Below, piece by piece: positions 31,149 through 43,579 of a stretch of DNA of 64,000 bases. The stretch is from Triticum aestivum. Lineage: Eukaryota; Streptophyta; Magnoliopsida; Poales; Poaceae. The position numbers were made by a program, and so were the translations under genes. Below the pieces are notes generated by a model. It searched no databases and was not told where the DNA came from. It worked only from the letters and a program-made list of their open reading frames with translations. The number at the start of each line of letters is the position of its first letter. Positions within the stretch are counted from its first letter, which is position 1. The DNA is taken from contig NC_057808.1 in assembly GCF_018294505.1 (NCBI RefSeq), forward strand, positions 227,599,780 through 227,663,779, written 5' to 3'.

Positions 31149-32347
31149 TATCGGAGTAAATGGCCACGGGTAGCCTAACCGACTCCCCCTGGCTCTTCGA
31201 AAAATTATCAGGCCAATAGAGCCTTCAAGCATCCAGAGCATGGGGCCGCCTTCCTCCGGCCGGCTATCCCCAGGGCCGACTACCAGAAGGCGACCTGGCC
31301 TGAAAAACCTTCCCGAAGAAATCTACAAGATGGCCGACTCCAGGAAGCCGGCCCCAAGAGGACCGACTCCCAGAAGCCGGCCATGAAGATGGCCGACTCC
31401 TAGAAGCCGGCCAAGACTGCACCCACCAAGACTGCATCCACATAACGGTGATAAGACGGGGCGTGGCCGCAGTACAGCCCACTACCCCCGAATCCCGGAA
31501 CAGGCATGGCCACAGGGCGCCGTACGGGTCAGCCATCCCCTGTCCGGCGCGGCACTGTAGCCATGTTGACCTCAACGTCACCCACGACAGGCGCCAGTAC
31601 GACCCGCGGGCGGCGGGCCCCTTTAGCCAGAGAGACGCTCGAGGGTGGCCCGGCCTCCCCTAGTCGGCCTGGGGCATAGCCGGCTCCCAATAGCCGGCTA
31701 CCTCCCTCCCTCAAAACATGTGCCTCATTAAGGAGACAAGACGAGGTGAGGCTACAGTGAGAGCCCGCAAGGCGGCGGCACTGTAGCCACGCTTACCTCG
31801 ACAAAGCCCTCGTCATCAGGGGCGAGGCAACAGTAACCAGCCGCCGAAAAGGCCCCCAAGCGGTGGGGCCGGCCTGTCGGCCAAGAGGCCGGCAGCCGGC
31901 GGGACCCACCAGTCGGCGGGCCCCAATGGCCGGCGGAGAAGCCGGCGAGCACAGACACTGACGGCTGGGACCCGCACCTAGCCAGATTACCATTGTACCC
32001 CTGGAGGGTAGGCCTATATAAACCCCCCGGGACACCCATGCAAAGGGTTGAGCTCACATAGTTTCACACACCACATAGAGAGAAAAGGAGAGCTAGCCTT
32101 GCCCTCCTTCCTCCCCTAGCCAAACTGCTCAAGGAGCACTTGTAGCTACTTGTATTGATCTAGTGATCATGCGGAGACCCCGCAGAGCAGGACTAGGGGT
32201 GTTATCTCCACGGAGAGCCCCGAACCTGGGTAAGATCCGCCGGCGTGCATGTCTTCGCCTTATCCCGTTTCCAGGCACCGGCGATGTCTTACTGGCTCCC
32301 ACAATGATAAGCCACCCGTTGGCATATGTCGCACCTACCACCCGACA
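31149..32347 (+). repeat. Inner Tat element 3' LTR
   Basis: The LTR is 1199 bp, starting TATCGGAGTAAATGG (TG changed to TA) and ending CCACCCGACA. It is about ten bases longer than the 5' LTR, mainly because of one insertion near 31969 (GGGACCCGCACCTA against GGCCCA). TATA box at 32014-32022. Followed by the target duplication CTCAA. Confidence 0.9.
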
Positions 32348-34405
32348 CTCAAGTTGTCCATAACCTAGAACACGACTAACCATGATTTGTTTATACACTC
32401 TGCACAGGTTTGCGCACGTTTCCCCACAAGACTCGATCTCCTCCATTGGATTTCTTGCACTGCATGGTGTTTGAGAAACGGATGACCGAGACACAGTCTT
32501 TCAGAAGCAATAACTCTAACCCCGGGTAGACAGTACCAACCTACATCCCCTACATCTGCTAGCCTACCCCTGGAAGAGTTCATGCAACATACTCAACTAT
32601 GCCAGAGCCCATAATGGCTTGTGGCTGCACACGTAAGTTTCTAGCATGAAAAATCTTATGATCCCTTTGAGCCTGGGTGGCGGACCGTAGGATGATCACA
32701 CGGGTACTCCGGGATATCCTAGGACAACACTGGATACTCCAGGTGCCCACAAGCAATCCACCCAGATGTGTGTTAAAGTTGCCACCTTAAGTTGAACCAT
32801 TAATTAACATTCTCACATCTGTCATGGATACACTCAAACCCAATCCACGTCTACGAGCATAGCATGGCAATATAAGCATAACGTAGAAGTAACTCCCAAG
32901 GGTTTGATAATAAAACAGGTAATAGGTCCTACCTCATCATATACTTCCCAAACCCACATGTTAAGATATCCTAATCATGCAATGTGTGAGGGTTGTAACT
33001 AATGCATAAAAACTGGGTAATAAAGGGGTATGATCAATGTGTTACTTGCCTTGCTGACGATCTGCAAACCCTAAAGACTCGTAGTAGCATGCTTCGCACT
33101 CTGGGAATTCTATCGCAAACAAACAATAGCATACATAAGCAATCAAGGAAAGATGCACGGGTAAAACTGAAATAAGAAGATCCAACCAGAAAATTCAACT
33201 GAAGAACTCCGGTTTGCAAAAAGAATCAAATCAAATGGAGCAACGAAACTCAAACTGCGAAAGAAACAAGATCCGATTACTATTCTGGACTAAAGTCAAA
33301 TTTATAGTACCAAAATCGTGTTCAAGTTGGTTAAACAGAAAGAGGGCTTCGAGACGAAGACCTAGGCGCTTGAATCGCCTGATTCCGATAAACGAGCGAA
33401 AAGTTATACTAAAACGAAAATCAAGGCAGTAATCACGATCGAAAATAATCGTGAAAAACCCTGGAAAAAGAAAAACCGACGGCAGGCTAACGAACGGGCG
33501 TTCTCTGTCTGCGGCTAACGGGCGAACATCGTTCGTTAAAACGAACGTACGGACGAACATCCGCTAAATAAATAAACCGACAGAAAAACCGAACCGATCT
33601 ATAAAAAAAATGTATCTAGGGTTTCTAAAAAACTGAACGAACCGAAAAAAGGTTTTCTCACGAAAAACGGCGGCGGCGGCGCTACCTCCGGCGAGGTCGG
33701 CAACAGCAACGGCGGGGTCGCGGGTCGGCGGCGGCGGCGGGCGGCGGCTGGCGGTGGCGCGGGCGCAAGGCGGCGGCGGCGGCGCGTGGCTAGGGTTAGG
33801 GTTGGCGCGGCGCGTGCTTCGGTGGGCTGGGGCAGCTCGGGCGGCGCGGCATATGAAGGCCGGCTGGGCGGTGTCCTAGTCGGGCACGGCCCGGTTAGGT
33901 CGGTTACCTTTTAAAAAAAATATTCCGACACACAGAAAAACGAAGAAAAGAAATACTAAACGGACTCCAAAAATCCCGAAATTAATTCTCCCCGTCCTCT
34001 AAAAATATGCCGGACAAAGTGAACATTTATTTGGGCTTCTAATGCAATTTTAAAATCGCATATTTTCCTAATTCGAATAAAATTGCAATAAAAACCAAAT
34101 AAAATCATTTATTTGATTTTAATATTTTTCCTCCAATATTTCATTTATTTTGGAGAAGTCATATTATCTCCTCTCATATTTTTTTGATATGAAATATTTT
34201 TGGAGAGAAAAATCATTAAAACCAAAATGATCCTTGTTTCAATATTTGATAAAATTCAAATATGAGAAACGTGAAATCCCTAATTCTCTCCGTGGGTCCT
34301 TGAGTTGCTTAGAATTTCGAGGATCGAGAAACGAAATGCAATAAAATATGATATGCATGAATGACCTATGTATAACATTCCAAATTGGAAATTTGGGATG
34401 TTACA

Positions 34406-34422
34406 AACCTACCCCCCTTAAG
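34406..34422 (-). other. Polypurine tract of chromovirus B
   Basis: On the minus strand CTTAAGGGGGGTAGGTT precedes the LTR end at 34405; one G longer than in copy A. Confidence 0.75.
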
Positions 34423-34920
34423 ATGAATCTCGCCCTCGAGATTCGGGTTGGCTAGAAAATAGGTGTGGGTGGTCTTTGCGTAAATCATCCTCTCGTTCCC
34501 AGGTGGCTTCATCCGTGGTATGGTGGCTCCACTGAACTTTGCAAAACTTGATAACCTTGCTGTGAGTAACTCGGCTGGCAACCTCAAGAATCTTGACAGG
34601 TTTCTCCTCATAAGTCAAATCATTATCCAACTGTATTGCTTCCAAGGGCACTGTATCTCTCAGAGGAATATCGGCCATCTCGACATGGCACTTCTTCAAT
34701 TGGGAAACGTGAAACACATCATGAACTCCTGACAGTCCTTCGGGTAACTCCAACTTGTAGGCAACCTCCCCCATGCGTTCCAGAACACGGTATGGTCCTA
34801 AAAATTTCGGGGCTAACTTTCCCTTAACTCCAAAACACTTAACTCCTCGAAGAGGTGACACTCGCAGATACGCCCTGTCTCCGATTTCATAGACTACCTC
34901 CTTGTATTTCGAGTCTGCAT
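34418..34920 (-). pseudogene. Integrase C-terminus and complete chromodomain of chromovirus B
   Basis: The frame from MSPLRGVKCFGVKGKLAPKF (34861) runs through GPYRVLERMGEVAYKLELP and VFHVSQLKKCHVEMADIPL into an unbroken chromodomain: EEKPVKILEVASRVTHSKV, IKFCKVQWSHHTTDEATWER, EDDLRKDHPHLFSS. The aromatic and acidic positions typical of retroelement chromodomains (KVQW, EATWERE) are present. It ends SRGRDSS at 34418. Upstream it is cut from the pol ORF by a TAG at 34928-34930, also present in copy A. Such domains are thought to steer integration to heterochromatin. Confidence 0.8.
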
Positions 34921-34927
34921 AACTCTT

Positions 34928-37438
34928 CTATCTGGACTGAGCTACCTTCAGTCTATCTCGAATCAGCTTAACCTTCTCTTCGGACTCCTTAATCAAATCC
35001 GGTCCAAACAACTGGCGGTATCCAACTTCATCCCACATCAACAGTGTTCGGCATCTTCTTCCATACAGGGCTTCAAACGGTGCCATCTTCAAACTGGCCT
35101 GGTAGCTGTTGTTGTAAGAGAACTCCGCGTAGCGCAAGTTGTCATCCCAACTAGATCCATAATCTAGCGCACAAGCTCTCAACATGTCCTCCAGAATCTG
35201 ATTGACTCTCTCGGTCTGTCCATCTGTCTGCGGGTGAAAAGCGGTACTGAACTCCAGCCTGGTTCCCAAAGTCTGGTGCAGTTGGTGCCAAAACTTTGAA
35301 GTAAACTGTGTTCCTCTATCTGATACGATGGTCCTCAGAACTCCGTGTAGACATACGATCCTGGTCATGTATATCTTGGCCAGCTTCGCACTTGTATAGG
35401 TGGTTTTCACTGGGATAAAGTGAGCTACTTTGGTCAGGCAATCCACTACTACCCAAATAGAATCATATCCCGATCGGGTCGTGGGTAATCCAGTGATAAA
35501 ATCCATGCCAAGTTTGTCCCACTTCCATTTGGGAATCGGCATAGGCTGCAGTAATCCTGCTGGTTTCTGATGTTCTGCCTTCACTCTCTGACATACATCA
35601 CATACCGCTACATACTCGGCAATATCCTTCTTCATTCCGGTCCACCAGAAACGCTCCTTCAAATCCAAATACATCTTAGTATTTCCGGGGTGTATCGAGT
35701 ATGGCGAATTATGAGCTTCCTGTAGTATCAACTTCCTGATCTCTGCATTATTGGGCACATATACACAGTCCTCAAACCACAAGGTGTCGTGCTCATCCTC
35801 ACGAAAGCCTTTGGCTTTTCCTTCACTCATCTTCTCCTTTATTTCGGCAATTTCTTTGTCATCCTTCTGAGCTTCTCGAATCTTCAGCTGGTGATATCCT
35901 GATCGCAAATCGATCTTCGAAAACACTTTAGCTCCTTGCAGCTGGTCGAACAAATCATTGATCATCGGTAGTGGGTACTTGTTTTTGATTGTTACTTCAT
36001 TCAACGCACGATAATCAACAACCATTTGTAATGATCCATCCTTCTTCGCAACCAAGAGCACTAGGGCTCCCCATGGTGATGAACTTCGGCGAATGTAACC
36101 TTTCTCCAACAACTCCTTAATATGCTTCATAATCTCCTCTAGATCATTTGCGGGCATCCGGTATGGTCTCTTCAATATCGGTCCGGTGCCTGGCAGTAGT
36201 TCTATCAAAAACTCGATGTCTCGATCTGGCGGCATGCCTAGTAACTCCTCTGGAAATACATCTGGGTAATCCTTCACTACCGGCACTTCCTCCCGAACAA
36301 CTCCCGTGAGAGAATTTACTTGGGTCCTCCTCGGCGCATGCCTGGAAACATACTTGATCCTTTTTCCCTCCGAGGTGGTGAGTAGAATAGACCTGCTAGC
36401 ACAGTCAATGCTTCCTCCATACTTCGAGAGCCAATCCATTCCTAGTATCACATCCAAACCTTGTGATTCCAAAATTACTAGGTCTGAGGGGAAAACATGG
36501 CTACCAATGGTTAAGGGTATCCGATCGCACCATCGGCTGGCCATATACTCTGCACCGGGTGAGCTTACTCGCAAGGGTGTCCTAAGGGCTAAGGTGGGTA
36601 ACTTAAACTTGTCCACAAATCCCCTTGAAATGTATGAATGCGATGCACCAGTATCAAAAAGAACAACTGCAGTAAATGACTTAACCCAAAACTTACCGAT
36701 ATCTGCATCTGGGTGTTCTTCAACTTCCGACACGTTCACGTGGTTCACTTGTCCCCTATTGAAAGGGTTGGGCTTCTTCCCAGCGCTTCCATTGCCATTA
36801 CCGTTCTTTGCCTCAGGGCTCTCAGTGGCATAGTGTCCAGTCTTCCCGCACTTGAAACAAGTAATGTGACTTAGATCCCTCTTGGCGGGTGTGGCTGGAG
36901 TGGAGCGGTTCTGATTACTGCTTGATCCATTCCCATTCCCATTCTTGGGGCCATTGTGGTTATGCGAACTTCCTTCATTGTGAGTATGGCCTCCATGGTT
37001 ATGGGTATATCCTCCCGAGTTCGGGGTTAAACGAGGCTTCTCCTGAGCTCCAGAATTGTACTTCCCTTGTTCATACTTCCTTTTGCGGCTCTCAATCTGC
37101 TGCTGCTTCCCTTCCATCATAAGAGCCTTGTCTACCAACTCCTGGTAGTTGTTAAATGTTGCCACCATCAACTGCATGCTCATCTCATCATTCGGCCCTT
37201 CCATAAACTTCTCCTGCTTCGTGGCATCTGTGGCCACATCATCAGGGGAATAACGGGATAGCTTACGGAACTCATCTACGTACTGAGACACAGTACGATT
37301 CCCCTGGCGCAAGTTGCGAAACACACGTTTCTTCATGCTCATAGCTCCAGTTGAGACATGGCTGTGCGGAATGCTTGCTGAAAATGAACCCAAGTGATAT
37401 TGGCTATCGGGAAGGTGGTTGTGTAATTCTCCCACCAT
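34928..37438 (-). pseudogene. Chromovirus B gag-protease-(deleted RT)-integrase ORF
   Basis: An 836-residue frame, the twin of 6056-8566. Residues up to about 695 are identical to copy A, including the zinc knuckle with Ser for the last Cys, the protease DTGAS and the loss of the RT palm and RNase H after [10 protein letters not shown]. The last part differs: [10 protein letters not shown] (usual Gly beside the catalytic Asp), [26 protein letters not shown] and [13 protein letters not shown], where A has Arg, Gln, Cys/Pro and Gln/Pro. The integrase of B therefore looks closer to consensus than that of A, but without RT it is not autonomous. Confidence 0.85.
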
Positions 37439-37746
37439 GATGTTGCTGGTCCATCCAATTGGTGTGCGGCAAAATGCACCTTCTCAGCATCAGTGCAACC
37501 TGCGGTGGTCAACTCCCTTCCAATCTTGCGTAACCAGTCATCCGCAACTATGGGCTCGGTGCTACTGGAAAACACCGGCAGCTGCAACCTCAGAAAGCAG
37601 GCTAAGTTGTCAACTGGTGGTGGTGGTGGAGGGTTGTTGTTGTTGCCTTGGTTTTGGACTAATATCTGCATCAAGGCATTCTGCTGCTGGATCAACTGGG
37701 TGATCTCCGGTGGGAAAACAAATCCGGTGTCACGTCTCGGAGGCAT
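37339..37746 (-). pseudogene. Chromovirus B gag N-terminus
   Basis: 135 residues identical to the copy A frame at 8467-8874, starting MPPRRDTGFVFPPEITQL and leaving frame after [13 protein letters not shown]. The same frameshift is shared, so it predates the duplication. Confidence 0.8.
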
Positions 37747-37948
37747 CTGATGGGTTTAGAGGGGAGAGATTAGAATAGAAAGGAGGTCTAGTGAGAAAGC
37801 ACTACCCATATGCACATGAGACAAACACAATCATATCATATCACTCAATCAATCAAGCAAGGGCATACAATCGGTCTAGAACTAGCGTTAAAAGTGCTCA
37901 GACTACTACTATATACAGGGGGAATACTACTAATCATATGGTGGTCAT

Positions 37949-38685
37949 CTAGAAATTTTGATCGGTGGAAGACTCCATGATATCCGCTCCAGCTTCGTCT
38001 TCATAATCATCATCACTATCGTCAGGGTCGGAGTCGGTGTCGTCGATGATGATGTAGTTCTCCGGACAAGTGGAATCGTCGTCCTCTTCTCCTGGCGTGG
38101 GGTCTCCCATGAAAACTCCTAGCTTCCTTGTCAGGTCGTCATTCTTCTCCACGAGTACCGTCATTTCCTCCTCATATCCATCACGTGTAGACTTAAGCTC
38201 CTCTTCTACCTCGGTGATCCTTGTCATTGCCTTCTTCAAATCTATCATGCTTGCGCACATCTGGTTCTCCTGGCGTCGAATGTGCTGGTTTAGCTCCTGG
38301 ATGAATGCTGCAATGGATCTGTCCTCCTGGTGCTGACTATCTCCCATTGCTCATTTCGGCGCCCACATATCTGGTAGATAGTATCCTTGAGATCCTTGTG
38401 GTAAACTTCGCCGATGCGCCCCATGGCAATGTGGGCTGCCATGCTCTTTCCTAGACTCCAGGTTGGTGCATCAAAGGAAAATTTTATGGGCTCCGTAACT
38501 GGCGTGAATGTCCTTCCTGGAACTTGAACTCGAATCATCCATCGCTCCTCTTCTGGTAAAGTGGCGGTGTAGGTTCCGGTGAAGCTTGGTATTCCGATGT
38601 TCAGGTATCTAGTGACTTTCTTCAAGTGTCGTCCAAAGGGTGTGTCTTCATCCGGTTGTGCAAACTTGTTCCTTCAGTCCGCCAT
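37949..38685 (-). pseudogene. Chromovirus B extra upstream ORF
   Basis: Two frames: the N-terminal part ending RTDPLQHSSRS at 38290 (with TGA as fourth codon, near 38674) and the coiled-coil/acidic part MGDSQHQEDRSIAAFIQEL to MESSTDQNF at 38347-37949. Sequence and breaks equal those of copy A. Confidence 0.65.
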
Positions 38686-38777
38686 CCTAAAGAGTAGAAA
38701 ATGGGGAGGAGTCAGAAATGAGTAGAGAGGAGTGACCTATGGCTTTTCTTAGTGGTCGTGTCCTACATTCAGCGTGT

Positions 38778-38789
38778 GCTCTGATACCA
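38778..38789 (-). other. Primer-binding site, initiator tRNA-Met type (chromovirus B)
   Basis: Minus-strand TGGTATCAGAGC, three bases inside the LTR at 38793. Confidence 0.85.
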
Positions 38790-38792
38790 TCT

Positions 38793-41459
38793 TGTAGCGA
38801 CCCGACCTCAGATGGTCAAGTCTCTGTGCTTTAGTGTCATCCCTGGATCGGTAATGCTGACACACACAATACTCGAAGGATTTATAATAGAGTAGGAATC
38901 ACACACTTATTACATCGAATGTCTCCAAAGAGAACTTATTACAGTAAATATGGCTTAAGGCCATCTAAATAAGATAACAGTGGAAGGCTTGGAAGATAAA
39001 GTGAGTCCATCAACTCCAACGACATAGCTGAGTGCATGACAAACGACCTAGCGCACCTTACTCCTCGTCTGAAAAGTCTGCAACATGATACGTTGCAGCC
39101 CGAAAACGGGCCACCACATGGAATATGCTGGCAATATAACCCAGTAGAGCAATGAACAGATAAATCCTATCACTACATGCATATTTGGCTGGTGGAGGCT
39201 CTATGGTTATATGCTTTTGCGAAAAGCCAATTTTTTCCCACAACAAAGGCATAAATTTTATTTAACTATCATGGTGGTTGAAACATCATTGAGAAGGTTC
39301 CTCCAACTCAATCCAGATTAAAGTAATCATAACCCAACAAATTAATTTAGAGTGATGAGATCAAATCAATAATTCAAGTACCAGATACTCAAGTTGTCCA
39401 TAACCTGGGACACGACTAACCATGATTTGTTTATACACTCTGCACAGGTTTGCGCACTTTTCCCCACAAGACTCGATCTCCTTCATTGGATTTCTCGCAC
39501 TGCATGGTGTTTGAGAAACGGATGACCGAGACACAGTCTTTCAGAAGCAATAACTCTAACCCTGGGTAGACAGTACCAACCTACATCCCCTACATCTGCT
39601 AGCCTGCCCCTGGAAGAGGTCATGCAACATACTCAACTATGCCAGAGCACATAATGGCTTGTGGCTGCACACGTAAGTTTCTAGCATGAAAAATCTTATG
39701 ATCCCTTTGAGCCTGGGTGATGGACCGTAGGATGATCACACGGGTACTCCGGGATATCCTAGGACAACAGTGGATTCTCCAGGTGCCCACAAGCAATCCA
39801 CCCAGATGTGTGTTAAAGTTGCCACCCAAGTTGAACCATTAATTAACAATCTCACATCTGCCATGGATACACTCAAACCCAATCCACGTCTACGAGCATA
39901 GCATGGCAATATAAGCATAACGTAGAAGTAACTCCCAAGGGTTTGATAATAAAACAGGTAATAGGTCCTACCTCATCATCTACTTCCCAAACCCACATGT
40001 TAAGAGATCCTAATCATGCAATGTGTGAGGGTTGTAACTAATGCATAAAAACTGGGTAATAAAGGGGTATGATCAATGTGTTACTTGCCTTGCTGACGAT
40101 CTGCAAATCCTAAAGACTCGTAGTAGCACGCTTCGCACTCCGGAAATTCTATCGCAAACAAACAATAGCATACATAAGCAATCAAGCAAAGATGCACGGA
40201 TAAAACTCAAATAAGAAGATCTAACCAGAAAATTCAACTAAAGAACCCCGGTTTGCAAAAAGAATCAAATCAAACGGAGCAACGAAACTCAAACTGCGAA
40301 AGAAACAAGATCCGATTACTATTATGGACTAAAGTCAAATTTTATAGTACCAAAATCGTGTTCAGGTTGGTTAAACAGAAAGAGGGCTTCGAGACGAAGA
40401 CCTAGGCGCTTGAATCGCCTGATTCTGATAAACGAGCTAAAAGTTATACTAAAATGAAAATCAAGGGAGAAATCACAATCGAAAATAATCTCGAAAAACC
40501 CTGGAAAAAGAAAAACTGACGAACAGGCTAACGAATGGACGTTCGCTGTCTGCGGCTAACGGGCGAACAACGTTCGTAAAAACGAACGTACGGACGAACT
40601 TCCGCTAAATAAATAAACCGACCGAAAAACCGAACCGATCTATAAAAAACGGATCTAGGGTTTCTAAAAAAACCGAACAAACCAAAAAAAACAAACGGTT
40701 TTCTTGCGAAAACCGGCGGCGGCGGCGCTACCTCCGGCGAGGTCGGCAACGGCGGCGGCGGGGTCGCGGGTCGGCGGCGGCGGCTCCGGCGGCGGCGCGG
40801 GGCGGGGGGACGGCGGCGCGGCATGGCGGCTGGCGGTGGCGCGCGGCTAGGGTTAGGGTTTGGCGCGGCGCGGGCTTCGGTGGGCTGGGGCGGCTCGGGC
40901 GGCGCGTCTTATAAAGGCCGGCTAGGCGGTGTCCTAGTCGGGCACGACCCAGTTAGGTCGGTTACCTATTTTTTAAAATATTTCAACGCGCAGAAAAATG
41001 AAGAAAAGAAATACTAAACGGACTCCGAAAATCCCAAAATAAATTTTCCTCGTCCTCTAAAAATATGCCGGACAAAGTGAACATTTATTTGGGCTTCTAA
41101 TGCAATTTTGAAAAACGCGTATTTTCCTAATTCGAATAAAATTGCAATAAAGACCAAATAAAATCATTTATTTGATTTTAATATTTTTCCTCCATTCATT
41201 TATTTTGGAGAAGTCATATTATCTCCTCTCATATATTTTTGATATAAAATATTTTCGGAGAGAAAAATCATTAAAACCAAAATGATCCTTGTTTCAATAT
41301 TTGATAAAATTCAAATATGAGAAACGTGAAATCCCCAACTCTCTCTGTGGGTCCTTGAGTTGCTTAGATATTCGAGGATCGAGAAACAAAATGCAGTAAA
41401 ATATGATATGCATGAATGACCTATGTATAACATTCCAAATTAAAATTTGGGATGTTACA
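38793..41459 (-). repeat. Chromovirus B 5' LTR
   Basis: The LTR is 2667 bp, the same length as 9921-12587 and nearly identical to it (for example CGAAAACGGG against CGAAAATGGG, GGGTGATGG against GGGTGACGG). The TATA-like CTTTATAAGAC lies on the minus strand near 40907-40917. Confidence 0.85.
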
Positions 41460-41463
41460 TGTT

Positions 41464-42042
41464 AGGATATGCTACCTGAAAATTTTCCTTGTGCATCTTT
41501 TCGTCAGTCTGCACTTTGCATTTGTACACCCACTGGGTGTTTAACTTACTGATGAATAGTTTTGTTTCTTCAGTCGACTAGGTTGTGTCGATTGAGTCTT
41601 TGAACCAGTGGGAGCACGCTGAGTGCACCCACTGGGTGTAGTCCCCGAGACCATAGTTGACTGCGGGCAGTCGGCTATGGTAGGAGAATCAGAACTTTCT
41701 CACTCGGTCTGAATGGATCACGTCGAGTGAAACCTGAACCAGTGGGGGCATGCTGAGTGCACCCACTAGGTGTAGTCCCCGAGACCGTAGTCGACTGCGG
41801 GCAGTCGACTGTGGTCTGAGAACAACTTTCCTCTTCTTTTTTTTACACTCGGCCTGGACGGACTATGTCGAGTGGAAACTAGACCAGTGGGGGCACACTA
41901 AGTGCACCCACCGGGTGTAGTCCCCGAGACTACAGTTGGATGTTTGATTCGGCAGTAGTCTTAGAACTTGTTGAATTTGTCACTCTATTGTTCTGAAGTA
42001 ACCAATCATCGCATCTGTCGGCCAACCATCCTCTGATCACAG
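41464..42042 (+). other. aORF intron, copy B
   Basis: Second copy of 12592-13169 with the three CCCACTGGGTGTAGTCCCCG-type motifs. Differences from copy A are few (one extra T near 41841). Confidence 0.65.
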
Positions 42043-43088
42043 AAATCTTGTGAACTTGGAGCTCATTTTGCTGACCTGGAGCAGAAGCAGATTCAGCTCA
42101 ATCTCGATTTGGAGTTGGCCAAGACGAACTTGCACAAGGCCAAGGATGAAGCCGCTGGTATGAAAAATTTGTCGACTGATTTGTTTCTGAACCGAGTGTT
42201 ATTTCCTTTCTCTGAACCAATTGTTATTTCTTTCAGAAACAATGAACCAGGCTCAGGCGAAGAAGGATCTAGACCTTGCAGCTGCGCAAAAGGCAGCAGA
42301 AGAGAAAACCGCACTCGCCGACCAGAAGCTTGCTTCAGTCGATAAACTGGAAGAAGAGAACGCCAAGCTGAAGACTGCCCTGGATGAAGCCAACAAGGAG
42401 GCGACTCGTCTGAAGAAGGACAAGAGGGCCCTGACCGACAAGGTAGAAGACATCGCCCGCAAGAGGGATGAGCTGGAGAATTATCTGGGAGGACTTGCCA
42501 AGAAGTTATTCATTATGCTTGAAGGTGCTTTCCTTTGTCCGACTGACTTGTTGTTGTCGACTTGATATAAAGCTATTGACTCCTCATTGTATTGCGTGTG
42601 CAGAATTTTGCCAGAACTTCGAGGAAGAGACTGGGCGAATTGAGACAAGCTTGGACCCCATCCTCTCTGCTGTTAAGGACGAAGCTGCCATGAACGTGCT
42701 CCGACTGGAATCTCCTGTCGCTGGTGTTGTCAACTACCTTGCTCGGCTGAAAGTTGCGGTGTTGTGAATTGACACAGCACTCTGGCCAGGGGCGACGGTC
42801 CAAAATTACCTCGAGTCTCTGATTGCAAGACTCAATGAGGTCCCTGGTCGAGTGCAGGAATGGAAGAAGTCTTCTGCTCGATGCGGTGCTGACGTGGATC
42901 TGTCTCTGGTTCGTGTCCACTACAAGGAAGCTCGAGAAGAGAAGCTAGCAGCGATCAAGGTTGCCAATACCAAAAGGCACGACTTCCAATCTTTCATGGA
43001 AACCTTCATTGCTGTTGCCACTCGGATTGCTGACGGAATCGACCTGAACAAGTTCGTCGAGCATGCAAGCCCTCCTCCTGCGAAGTGA
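42043..43088 (+). pseudogene. Tat antisense aORF, C-terminal exons (copy B)
   Basis: Exons 42043-42157, 42237-42524 and 42604-43088, as in copy A, with the same TGA (42765-42767). By eye three coding changes separate it from copy A: LESPVAGVV for LESRVAGVV, NKFVEHASP for NEFVERASP. The upstream exons 1-4 exist only once, at 1707-2901, so this copy has no own N-terminal half. Confidence 0.75.
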
Positions 43089-43304
43089 ACAAACTTTATG
43101 CCTCGCCTTAAATTTGCCTCAGAATGCCGAGTGATTTTGTAACTGTTAAACCCCTTCGGGCCTGATGCCCGATACTTTAATCCGTGGTCTGGAACCTCGT
43201 GGGATTTATCTGAAACTTATCCTTTCTTTAAATATGCTTGCGTTTGCTTTCGAGCGAGACTTATTTCTTCACTCGGAATAGTCTTTTGTCCTTGTGATGC
43301 AGCC

Positions 43305-43530
43305 CTGAGGAGAAGGTCGCAGACGGCCCGCACCTCATCGTACTTGCGGATTAGGATGAAGCGTGCATTGTATTTATGGCACAGCTCTGAGGAGAAGGTC
43401 GCAGTCGACCTGCACCTCGTCGTCCTTGCGGATTAGGACGGAGCGTACATTATATTTATGGCGCCGCTCTGAGGAGAAGGTCGCAGTCGACCTGCACCTC
43501 GTCGTCCTTGCGGATTAGGACGGAGCATAT
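43305..43530 (+). repeat. 82-bp tandem repeat, copy B
   Basis: Same three units as at 14432-14657. Confidence 0.85.
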
Positions 43531-43579
43531 GGCCAAGTCCCCGAGCGAGAAAATCGTTTTCCACTCAGAACGTATTTTG

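Larger units (their letters stand above)
19061..32347 (+). mobile_element. Inner Tat-lineage Gypsy element, complete, plus strand, TSD CTCAA
   Basis: The 13,287 bp element is bounded by LTRs 19061-20249 and 31149-32347 and by the perfect duplication CTCAA (19056-19060, 32348-32352). Order: LTR, primer site, gag, an LTR-like insert where protease and RT should be, second-type RNase H, integrase, non-coding spacer, antisense aORF with a Transposase_28-like region, polypurine tract, LTR. The layout matches Tat elements. Its LTRs differ at roughly forty places by eye and the 3' copy starts TA instead of TG. It has stops and frameshifts and no RT, so it depended on another element or decayed after insertion. 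Confidence 0.9.
18461..34405 (-). repeat. Chromovirus LTR shared by X and B, split by a 13.3 kb insertion
   Basis: The left part 18461-19060 and right part 32348-34405 join at a duplicated CTCAA to give one LTR of about 2.65 kb with ends TGTAGCGACC and GATGTTACA. On its left lie a primer site and fragment X; on its right a polypurine tract and the B interior. One LTR thus serves as 5' LTR of X and 3' LTR of B. It differs from the neighbouring LTRs at many sites. Confidence 0.85.
34406..41459 (-). mobile_element. Chromovirus copy B interior and 5' LTR
   Basis: The gene order is the same as in copy A. Its 3' LTR is the split LTR 18461-34405 and its 5' LTR is 38793-41459. From about 35348 rightward it is almost identical to copy A from 6476. 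Left of that point the two differ at roughly thirty places in 0.94 kb by eye. The flank at 41460 (TGTTAGGATATGC) is the same as that of copy A, so the right flank was copied together with the element. Confidence 0.85.
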
